From contig NZ_JAKRGH010000012.1 in NCBI RefSeq assembly GCF_022347565.1, positions 62,001 through 126,000 on the forward strand: DNA of 64,000 nt, given 5' to 3'. The notes under the pieces are model-generated. The model was not told where the DNA came from. It saw only the letters and a list, made by a program, of their open reading frames with translations, and did not search any database. The number at the start of each line of letters is the position of its first letter. Position 1 is the first letter of the stretch. A program made the position numbers and the translations under genes. This DNA is from Vibrio sp. Of7-15 (lineage in GTDB: Bacteria > Pseudomonadota > Gammaproteobacteria > Enterobacterales > Vibrionaceae). Below, in pieces: positions 19,309-26,559 of this stretch.

Positions 19309-20379
19309 CTACTCTGCATTGGGCTTTGGGATACCTTGCCATTGATAGTGGTGGTTGGCTTTTTTAGTTACAAAACCACCTTCAAGTAATGTTGAAAAGA
19401 TCTGATCCACTTCTTCAGTGCTGATTTTCAAAAACTTCGCCATTGCTTTTTTACTGCAGTTCACCTGATTAGTGTCTAATGCTTCTACGGCACGTTCAAA
19501 AGGTGTTTTTGGCGGCTCAGGAGGAGTTTCTGTTTTTGGCTCCGGGGCTTCTTCTGGTTCGCTTTTCGTCTCTTCTTCGTTAACTTCTTTATGGTGAGTG
19601 AGCAGTTCAGGATCTTTAATTACATTAAAGCTGTCGATGGTCATGCCATTGTTACGGCGATAAAAGTGACGAAAACGTAGTTCTTCACCAATTAAGCCCA
19701 CAAAAAATGCGGCAAAGAAGTCGAGTAGTACCGATAAAAAGATCACAAGACCTAATTGTGCCATATCGGTAGGCACTCTGAGAGCGCCTGCAAGGCTTTC
19801 AATAAGACCAATAACCGAGCCTTGGCTTACAACAGGTAGAGCATCTCGTTTTGCAGCCAGATCTTGTTGCTGCTGTCTGAGTTCGTTGTTTTCCTTTTGG
19901 ATACGAGCCACACCTGTTGCGATTCGCTCTAGCTCAATGTATTTTTCAGCCGCTACATTATTTAATGTGATCTGTTTTTCAATCGCATCTATTTGCATGT
20001 TATACGCATTTATCTTGCTCTGGTGAACGTTTAAATGCCCTTGTGCTGCATTGGTTGCGCTGTTGATGCCACCGACACTACCACCAATGGAAATCGCCGC
20101 TAAAACCACGTAAAAAGCGAGGGCAGAGAAAGCACCAGCGTAGTTTCGTCGTGCTCGGCGCTCTCCAAATTCATACCACGCAAAAAACTTACCTAATTCA
20201 AAAATAACCGCGAGTGAACCAAATAAAAATTGCATCCATGGATCATCGTCAATGGATAGAAAAAGCAAGAGAGAAAAGATAATAGAAGCAAGGATAGAAG
20301 CGCCAGTAAAACCGTAAACGGTAAACATGGCGAATCGACCTTTCGGAAATCGTAAGTTAATTGAGTCTGTGTATAACAT
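19309..20379 (-). CDS. Membrane protein with coiled coil and C-terminal cytosolic domain, function unknown
   Basis: A 356-residue protein that I do not recognise. Visible parts in order: three membrane helices in the first 110 residues (GFTGASILASIIFSLLLFL; FLFGSLAVIFELGKFFAW; ALAFYVVLAAISIGGSV); a heptad-like coiled coil at about 120-190 (KINAYNMQIDAIEKQITL; RIQKENNELRQQQQDLAAKR); a fourth helix (LGLVIFLSVLLDFFAAFFVGL); a proline- and glutamate-rich linker (about 265-300); and a final 60-residue domain (SKKAMAKFLKISTEEVDQIF, then TLLEGGFVTKK) that resembles a winged helix. The start could instead be at the methionine encoded at 20328, which has AAAGG upstream. The plan suggests a membrane-anchored regulator or scaffold, which is inference only. 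Confidence 0.75.
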   Translation of the reverse strand: MLYTDSINLRFPKGRFAMFTVYGFTGASILASIIFSLLLFLSIDDDPWMQFLFGSLAVIFELGKFFAWYEFGERRARRNYAGAFSALAFYVVLAAISIGGSVGGINSATNAAQGHLNVHQSKINAYNMQIDAIEKQITLNNVAAEKYIELERIATGVARIQKENNELRQQQQDLAAKRDALPVVSQGSVIGLIESLAGALRVPTDMAQLGLVIFLSVLLDFFAAFFVGLIGEELRFRHFYRRNNGMTIDSFNVIKDPELLTHHKEVNEEETKSEPEEAPEPKTETPPEPPKTPFERAVEALDTNQVNCSKKAMAKFLKISTEEVDQIFSTLLEGGFVTKKANHHYQWQGIPKPNAE

Positions 20380-20660
20380 GAGTTTTTACAAATAGGATAA
20401 ATAGTGTGGCAAGCACACCCAGTCAAAAATGTGACTTAGTTAGAAAATTGTTTTCAGAATACATGAATATGCAGGTAAATCCGAGCCAAATGTCGATTTA
20501 TTGCGCTTATCATTGCGTATTAATGCAAAAGCAATAGGGAGGTATGTAAAGAGAAAGAGAGAAATTGTAGGCCTGAGGTTAGCAACTCTATGTATTACAT
20601 AAGGAAGTTTCTCTTATTGAAAGTTACCAGCAGGCCAGCACAGATTCGTTAAGTTTTAAT

Positions 20661-20801
20661 TTATAAAAGGGTAATTTGTTGAATGGCAGGTACAATGTGT
20701 TCGATTTCCGTAAATGTGTGTGCATTGGCCAATGCGCTGAATGAAACATAAAGCAAAAATGCAATTGTTGTCATGATGGTGTGTTTGATCATTAAATTCA
20801 T
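20661..20801 (-). CDS. Small exported peptide precursor, 46 residues
   Basis: A short open frame read on the minus strand from ATG 20799-20801 to TAA 20661-20663. It has a strong ribosome-binding site, AAGGTGG, about four bases upstream. The product has a basic N-terminus, a hydrophobic core (TTIAFLLYVSFSALA) and a signal-peptidase site at ALANA, leaving a predicted mature peptide of about 19 residues beginning HTFTEIEHIV. The mature part is not hydrophobic enough to be a second membrane segment. It stands between the MFS gene and the coiled-coil membrane-protein gene, downstream of the MFS terminator, so it should have its own promoter. No family is recognised; a secreted signal, a small periplasmic partner or a decayed gene are all possible. 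Confidence 0.6.
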   Translation of the reverse strand: MNLMIKHTIMTTIAFLLYVSFSALANAHTFTEIEHIVPAIQQITLL

Positions 20802-21061
20802 AGTGCCACCTTATTGAACGTTGTTTTATTGTGTTAATTGTATAATTAAACGGTGTTCATTAGAAGTAAAACTTTGAAGCTAGTTCCAACTAATCATAGC
20901 CAAGAAATCTGGACATAGGATGAATTTTTGAGAATTTTTAGTAAAAAGAAAGCTTTGTTGTTGATTATGTGATCAATTGATTCTGGTGGTGTTTTGCTTA
21001 TGTAAATTGTATGGAAAGAGTTTTAAGTCTAACTATGGCTAGTTGTATCAGCCTTTGGCGT

Positions 21062-21111
21062 AAAAACCAAGCCACTTATCTCTACTTATTATGTTATAGG
21101 CAAGCGGCTTG
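21062..21111 (-). terminator. Terminator of the MFS gene at 21126
   Basis: On the minus strand CAAGCCGCTT (21111-21102) pairs with AAGTGGCTTG (21077-21068), one G-U pair, followed by GTTTTTA. It lies just past the MFS stop codon. Confidence 0.65.
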
Positions 21112-21125
21112 ATATCAGCCGTTGG

Positions 21126-22337
21126 TTATTTCAGGTGTTTTACTTGACTAAAAAGTAAGGCAGCGGCAGTAACAGATTGAAAAACAAAACACGTAATGAA
21201 AATGTTATTAATGCCATACATAGTGACAGCGTAACCTGAAAGAGCTAAACCTATGGGCATTAATAGTTTAAAAAGTGATCCCGTGATGCCTGCCACTCGC
21301 CCCATGACATGTTCATCAAAGGCTTCTTGTCGATAGCTCCAAATACAAATATTGCTCATCACACCAATAAAGCTAACCCAAAAAAAGGCAATACTGAGGG
21401 TGAGGCTAGAGGGAGTGACAACAATAAAAATAAAGCCGATAGATTCGAGAAAGATTGAGGAAATGAGTAAATGGCCTAACCCCATTATACGACGTAGACG
21501 ATCGGCAATCAGTGATCCAAGTAGGCCGCCTATACCAGCACTGGCAACAATGTAACCTACTTCGGCGCTGCTGAGCATTAAGGCTGATTTTGCATAAAAG
21601 ATCGACTGGATGGAAAACACCGCTCCTGTGGTATTAATGATCATGACAGCGAGAGTTATGTGCCACATGCAGGTATTATTTTTTAACGCTTCCCATCCTT
21701 GTTTAATGGCTTGAAAAGTAGAAGAAGAGGTGTGACGGGATGGTGTTTCAAAGCGCAGTTTTGAGAATTGCAGGTAAGCCAATAGGTAAATCATAATCAT
21801 CAGTAAGAAGACATTATGAATGGCAGATAGCAGTAATAAAATGCCAGAGAGGGCAGGACCAAGGGTATCAAAGAAATTGTATAATGAGCTCATTCTGGCC
21901 GTGGCGGTATTTTGTTGCTCTGTGGGTAATACATTTTTGAAAATGCCCATGCGTGCATTGTGATAACCATAGTCGAATGCGGTCATTAGAAACGCAGCGG
22001 GAAATAACACCCAAAGCGGTGATGTTAACCACTCTACCGCGAGGTAAGCCGTAATAAGACACGCTATCTGCCCAATCAGCATCCATTGTGACCAGCGTTT
22101 TCTATTAAACCGATCGACCCACGCCCCAATGAACATGGCCAGTAATAGATTCGGTAAAAATTCCACTGCACGCATCCAGCCCATCATTTCAGCAGAGTCA
22201 CTGATCTCGTACACCAATAAAGGTAAGGCGAGTTTATAAATAGTGGATCCTAGTGAAGCAAAGAATGCAGTGAAAAATAGAGTCCTAAAAACTGGTTGGC
22301 TCCATATTGAGGTGGGTTTCTCAGCTAATGTATTCAT
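21126..22337 (-). CDS. MFS transporter, EntS/MefA-like (MFS_3)
   Basis: A 403-residue inner-membrane protein with about 12 helices. It has the MFS loop motif GAWVDRFNRKRWSQ between helices 2 and 3, and the second-half counterpart LIADRLRRIMGLGH. The layout resembles the MFS_3 group, which includes the enterobactin exporter EntS and macrolide efflux proteins. The substrate is unknown; it stands 10 kb from the siderophore genes, so a siderophore role is not implied by context. Two possible starts exist; ATG at 22337 is preferred because AAGGG lies six bases before it. It is a single gene with its own terminator. Confidence 0.85.
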   Translation of the reverse strand: MNTLAEKPTSIWSQPVFRTLFFTAFFASLGSTIYKLALPLLVYEISDSAEMMGWMRAVEFLPNLLLAMFIGAWVDRFNRKRWSQWMLIGQIACLITAYLAVEWLTSPLWVLFPAAFLMTAFDYGYHNARMGIFKNVLPTEQQNTATARMSSLYNFFDTLGPALSGILLLLSAIHNVFLLMIMIYLLAYLQFSKLRFETPSRHTSSSTFQAIKQGWEALKNNTCMWHITLAVMIINTTGAVFSIQSIFYAKSALMLSSAEVGYIVASAGIGGLLGSLIADRLRRIMGLGHLLISSIFLESIGFIFIVVTPSSLTLSIAFFWVSFIGVMSNICIWSYRQEAFDEHVMGRVAGITGSLFKLLMPIGLALSGYAVTMYGINNIFITCFVFQSVTAAALLFSQVKHLK

Positions 22338-22467
22338 TTTCATCCCTTTTTAGATACGATTTCCTTTGTATTATCGTGGTAAAAAGAAGAAGAAAAATAG
22401 AAAGCTTTAACAGGTAATTTCACCTTTTATAGAACAAAAAACAGGCTTACGTTGAGCTAGGGGCCAA

Positions 22468-22496
22468 GGCTTATTACTTTTAGTAAGAAATAAGCC
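22468..22496. other. Hairpin downstream of the reductase gene
   Basis: GGCTTATT (22468-22475) pairs with AATAAGCC (22489-22496). It lies 19 bases past the stop of the minus-strand reductase gene and may mark its transcript end, although no T run follows on either strand. Confidence 0.4.
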
Positions 22497-22514
22497 GGAT
22501 ATAACGGGTTTGAA

Positions 22515-23180
22515 CTACCCTGCTAAAAACACACCTTTTCGGACAAATTGTTTATCTTCGACTTGATCCAATAAAAAATTGGCGAGGTGGTGAGTGGAAA
22601 TTTGACCGCCTTGAAATTTGTTGTCGCTGGTCTTTAACGGTTTATTGGATGGTTTATCTATGATTTCTCCACAGCGGGCAATGGTCCACTCGATATTGGA
22701 TTCATTTAATAGTTGGTATTCTTTATGGCGATCGATGGCCAAATCTCCTAATAATTTAGGCGCAAACTTATTAAGCAGGAAACGCATAATGAAATTATTG
22801 TTATCTTCGGGCAGCTTGAGGCTGGCACCGCCTGTTAATACCATCCGGCTAATGCCTTGCTCTGCCATTAATGGTAATAAGGTTTTGGTGCTGTTGTAGC
22901 AAAGCATGTCTTTAGCGGCTTCTTTGGCTTTTTTAATACTGTTATTGATGCCAGCGGGGCCTAAAGTCGATACCACTGCATCAGCAGAGTCTAAAAGCAT
23001 TCTTAAACTATGTTTGTCACGTGCATCTCCAGAGATAACAGTAATGTTTGGGCTTTTTCTCACTTTTTCGGGGTTTCTAGCCAGTACTCGTAGTTGGTAG
23101 CCTCTGGCTAACGCTTCATCAATCACTTGTTGCCCGGCTTTGCCTGTTCCGCCAATGATGGCAAGTGTTTTCATGGTCAT
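22515..23180 (-). CDS. NAD(P)-binding oxidoreductase (NmrA-like, atypical SDR)
   Basis: A 221-residue cytosolic protein with a Rossmann fold. The N-terminal nucleotide-binding motif is LAIIGGTGKAGQQV (GGTGxxG), followed by an NADP-preferring RVLARNPEK. VVSTLGPAG and RMVLTGGASL complete the pattern of the NmrA/BVR-B-like atypical short-chain dehydrogenases. These proteins act as flavin or quinone reductases, or as redox sensors. The final residues TIARCGEIID match the family end. The gene diverges from a LysR regulator gene about 100 bases away, a common arrangement in which the regulator controls the reductase. AGGT lies seven bases before ATG 23180; an alternative in-frame ATG lies six bases further in. 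Confidence 0.85.
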   Translation of the reverse strand: MTMKTLAIIGGTGKAGQQVIDEALARGYQLRVLARNPEKVRKSPNITVISGDARDKHSLRMLLDSADAVVSTLGPAGINNSIKKAKEAAKDMLCYNSTKTLLPLMAEQGISRMVLTGGASLKLPEDNNNFIMRFLLNKFAPKLLGDLAIDRHKEYQLLNESNIEWTIARCGEIIDKPSNKPLKTSDNKFQGGQISTHHLANFLLDQVEDKQFVRKGVFLAG

Positions 23181-23284
23181 AATAAGTACCTGTTTGAATT
23201 AAGTTAAGATGATTATTGCACTTGTTTATTGATTCTATTAGTGGGTAATATTTCCATTTAGTGTTACTAAAAAGGTATCAATTA

Positions 23285-24175
23285 GTGCTGTTGAATTACT
23301 TAAAACCCATGGCTATTTTTACGGTTGTTGCTGAAACGGGCAGTTTTACGTTGGCGGGGAAGCGCTTGGGGATGCCACGGGGGAAAGTCAGTGAACAAGT
23401 TACGAGGTTAGAGGATTACTTAGGGACTAAGCTGTTCATTCGTAGTACTCGTCAGGTCAATATCACTGCGGAAGGTTCGGCATTATACCAACACGCGAAA
23501 CAGCTGTTACCAGCAGCGGTAGCGGGGCATGATGAAGTAAAAAGTTTTGCTCAGGAAGTGAAAGGCCAAATACGTATTACTACGACGCACGATTTTTATG
23601 AGTATCAGTTAATGCCGATCCTCAGCGCATTTCATAACAAGTACCCTAAAGTGCAATTTGATGTGTTGATCACCGAGGAGAGGTTGTCGATCATTGATGA
23701 GTCCATTGATATTGCCATTCGATCGGGAGATTTGCCTGATTCGAGCTTAATTTCATTTCCCTTGGTGAAAACGGATATTAAGCTTTATGCTGGTGCTAAT
23801 TGGGAGCACTTTTTACCAACATGTCCGCAGCAGCTCAGTCAATTTGATTGGGTTTCCGTTGCGGGTAACGATCAAATGGACACTTTGACTCTTCATAACA
23901 GCCAAGGAGAGCAGGAAAGCTTTATGCTGAACCATCAACATAAAGCCAACAGCATTGCCAGTTATCGGCATCTCATAGAGCAAGGCTTTGGTATTGGCGT
24001 GATGGCAACGTTAACGGCGGATCAACTTGTCGCGCAAGGAAAGCTGATTCCACTCTTACCTGATTGGTATGTGAGCCGAACTCAAGTGTCTTTGCTATAC
24101 CCGGCAAGGCTAAATATGGCCAACCGCACTCGATTGTTGATTGAAGACATTAAAGCGGCGATGAGTCGTCAGTAA
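23285..24175 (+). CDS. LysR-family transcriptional regulator
   Basis: A 296-residue DNA-binding regulator. The N-terminal winged helix-turn-helix reads FTVVAETGSFTLAGKRLGMP then KVSEQVTRLEDYLGTKLF, the LysR signature. A substrate-binding domain follows (about residues 90-290), with RITTTHDFYEYQLMP and DIAIRSGDLPDSSL of the CrgA/aminotransferase-like subgroup that is usually paired with oxidoreductases. It is divergently transcribed from the NAD(P)-binding protein, which is its most likely target. The start is uncertain: GTG 23285 places the helix-turn-helix at the usual distance and has AAAGG upstream; GTG 23261 would add eight residues. Confidence 0.9.
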   Translation: MLLNYLKPMAIFTVVAETGSFTLAGKRLGMPRGKVSEQVTRLEDYLGTKLFIRSTRQVNITAEGSALYQHAKQLLPAAVAGHDEVKSFAQEVKGQIRITTTHDFYEYQLMPILSAFHNKYPKVQFDVLITEERLSIIDESIDIAIRSGDLPDSSLISFPLVKTDIKLYAGANWEHFLPTCPQQLSQFDWVSVAGNDQMDTLTLHNSQGEQESFMLNHQHKANSIASYRHLIEQGFGIGVMATLTADQLVAQGKLIPLLPDWYVSRTQVSLLYPARLNMANRTRLLIEDIKAAMSRQ

Positions 24176-24194
24176 TAAAAGGATTTTATTTGTT

Positions 24195-25889
24195 ATGCGC
24201 TACTGGTTAGCTCTGGATTTTTTGATGTGTCATTGTCAATCTTCCTCTTTACAGCCTCTTTCTTTGGATCAATTTTCAGAGTATTTAGGGTGCACTCGTC
24301 GTAATGCCCAGCTCGTTATTAAGCGATTAGAGCAAGATTTATGGATTGAGTGGCAACCAGGTATTGGGCGTGGGAATTTTCCTCAAGTTCGATTACTACA
24401 AAATCCGAAAGAAGCCATAGAGCAGCAAGCTAATCAGTTACTAAAGCAGAATAAATTGGATCAAGCCATACAGTTACTAAGAGGAACGGATAGACAAAAA
24501 TTGTTGGCGAGTTATTTACAGCAACATCAAAATGAAAAAGAGGCCTTGGATGTATTAAAAGTGCCCTTCTACCGGGGAACGCACAGTTTAGAGCCAACTC
24601 AGCTTGCTCGCCGCACAGAAGTTCATCTAAGTCGTTATCTTTATTCTCGTTTGCTTCAAGTGGATGAACAGCATCAACAAGTGTGTGGTGACTTGGCTCT
24701 GCAATGGTGGCGAGATGGAAAAAGTTGGGTTGTGGTGCTGAGAAAAGGAATTACTTTTCATAATAATGAAGCGATCACAGCACATCATATTCAAGCTCAT
24801 TTTGAACAATTACGTAACACAGAACACTGTAATCGCTATTTATTCCAATTGATTGATGAAGTGACGGTTATTGATCAAAAAACACTGAAATTTAGCAGTC
24901 ATTTGATGCCTGAGCTCATTCCCAAGCTGTTAGCTCATTCTGCGGGAGGAATTACTGCATACAGTGAGAATGGGGATGCGCTTTACAGCGGTTCTTTTTA
25001 TTTATCAGAACAAACAGAGTGGAGAACTCGTTTAACCGCTAACCCTCATTATCATGGTTACCGGCCATGGTTAGATGCGGTAGAGGTGTGGAATGTGGGG
25101 GACAAAGCCACTAATTTTGAACTCAATTCTGATTTGGTTTGTTGTCATGGGTTGTCCTCGGAGGCTAAGCAAGACTTTCAGCACTTGGTTCAGTGGGAAA
25201 AAGGCAATACATATTGCGCATTGAATCATTATCACCATCCGTGGTTACGAAAAAAGGCAAATCGTATTGCGTTAATGGCTTTTTTTCAGCAGCTACCATT
25301 AAACCCACTTTTGAATCGAACGGACTATAAAAAAGCCGATAGTATGTTGCTAGAAGCTTCACCGACGAGCTTACCAGAGAATCCATTACGGCTAGAATCT
25401 CTGGTCGATACTCCTCCTTTACAGATTTTGACTTATCAGCTTGATGATCATATTGATACGGCGTGGTATTTGTCTAAAAAGCTTGATGATATTGGTGTTA
25501 AGAATCAGGTTCAGGTGGTGAGTTTTCCTGAGTTTGATCAAGGTGATTTGGTACAAAAAGCCGATGTATTGGTATCAGGCTCAGTATTTGGCACCGACCT
25601 AGAAATGGACTGGATTGAATTTTTTCTGACGACCTCTGTTTTCCGATGCTGTTTTAGCAAAAAAGAAATAGCTTGGTTAACAGGCAAGGTTGTAGAAAGC
25701 ATGCAAAGTGTTGATTTGTCGGTACGTTTAAAAGCGCTACGTGCCATCGAAAAGCAGTTAATACAGCGCGGGGATTATTTACCAATATTTCATATTAAGC
25801 AGCAAATGGGAGTCCGAGATAATTTGTCTGGTGGGGAACTGCTGGCAAATGGGTGGTTAGATTTTAATAGCATAAGTTTAAGAGCCTAA
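24195..25889 (+). CDS. sgrR: SgrR-family transcriptional regulator
   Basis: A 564-residue protein with the SgrR plan. An N-terminal winged helix (about residues 1-110; LSLDQFSEYLGCTRRNAQLV) precedes a large domain related to family 5 solute-binding proteins (about 160-560; ITFHNNEAITAHHIQAHFEQL is the oligopeptide-binding-protein signature). In E. coli, SgrR senses phosphosugar stress and activates the small RNA SgrS. SgrR-like paralogues in Vibrionaceae can have other targets, and I see no sgrS-like sequence or sugar transporter next to this gene. It has no signal peptide. It starts 19 bases after the LysR gene with an AAAGGA ribosome-binding site and may share its transcript. Confidence 0.8.
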   Translation: MRYWLALDFLMCHCQSSSLQPLSLDQFSEYLGCTRRNAQLVIKRLEQDLWIEWQPGIGRGNFPQVRLLQNPKEAIEQQANQLLKQNKLDQAIQLLRGTDRQKLLASYLQQHQNEKEALDVLKVPFYRGTHSLEPTQLARRTEVHLSRYLYSRLLQVDEQHQQVCGDLALQWWRDGKSWVVVLRKGITFHNNEAITAHHIQAHFEQLRNTEHCNRYLFQLIDEVTVIDQKTLKFSSHLMPELIPKLLAHSAGGITAYSENGDALYSGSFYLSEQTEWRTRLTANPHYHGYRPWLDAVEVWNVGDKATNFELNSDLVCCHGLSSEAKQDFQHLVQWEKGNTYCALNHYHHPWLRKKANRIALMAFFQQLPLNPLLNRTDYKKADSMLLEASPTSLPENPLRLESLVDTPPLQILTYQLDDHIDTAWYLSKKLDDIGVKNQVQVVSFPEFDQGDLVQKADVLVSGSVFGTDLEMDWIEFFLTTSVFRCCFSKKEIAWLTGKVVESMQSVDLSVRLKALRAIEKQLIQRGDYLPIFHIKQQMGVRDNLSGGELLANGWLDFNSISLRA

Positions 25890-26132
25890 TAGGGATAATT
25901 GAAATCGTTTGACCTGCTCTTGTTACCTTATGAGAAATCTGAAGCATCGCATTGAGCATCAGCATAGCTAATACATTGAAAATATTAACTATATAGATTT
26001 TCTTATTCTGGATGTGGCTTTTTAAGCAAGCAATTCTTTATAAATTGAGAACTGGCGCAGTTAAAATTAAAATGACATTGGTTTCATATTCTATACTGTT
26101 GTGATGATGCACAAATGCAGAAGGAGAGGGAC

Positions 26133-26300
26133 ATGTCACATGAATGGGGACTTTCTGGGCTAATTGGAATTATGTTTGTGCTGGTTGCATGGTCATTTGC
26201 ATTGGTCCCTTTACTCTCTAAGTTCTTTTTCTTGATTGCATTTGGTTTTTTAACTCATGCGACTTACCACTTATGGAGAATGTTAAGCAGTAAAAAATGA
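26133..26300 (+). CDS. Small membrane protein, 55 residues
   Basis: A short protein with two hydrophobic helices (LSGLIGIMFVLVAWSFALV and KFFFLIAFGFLTHATYHLW) joined by a tight turn, ending in a basic RMLSSKK. It would sit in the inner membrane with both ends in the cytosol. The start ATG 26133 follows a strong ribosome-binding site, AAGGAGAGGG; an upstream in-frame ATG at 26115 would lie before it. No family is recognised. It stands alone between the SgrR-like gene and the Lon-family gene. Confidence 0.7.
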   Translation: MSHEWGLSGLIGIMFVLVAWSFALVPLLSKFFFLIAFGFLTHATYHLWRMLSSKK

Positions 26301-26559
26301 GATAATTGTATTCGCATTGCATTCATTTAGCTCAGCTGAATATGACTGACTCCCCTTATAAAATAGAAAAATTTCTTATAGTCAAAGACTTACATCTTGT
26401 CGTTTTCCACTTTCTAAGCCTCTTCTTATTTAGAACAGTTTTTGGTGCACTAGGTAGGTATTCCCTTCTTTTTTCGAATTAAATACAAGCTAAGTCACTA
26501 AAAAGTCATCATTTACAGTCTACACTAGAGACATTATCCGGCGAGAGAGAGGGACATCT

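Noticed and set aside
24195-25889. Search for an sgrS-like small RNA beside the SgrR-family gene
   Set aside because: In enteric bacteria sgrS lies divergently next to sgrR. Here the upstream neighbour is a LysR gene 19 bases away, leaving no room, and I saw no such sequence downstream.
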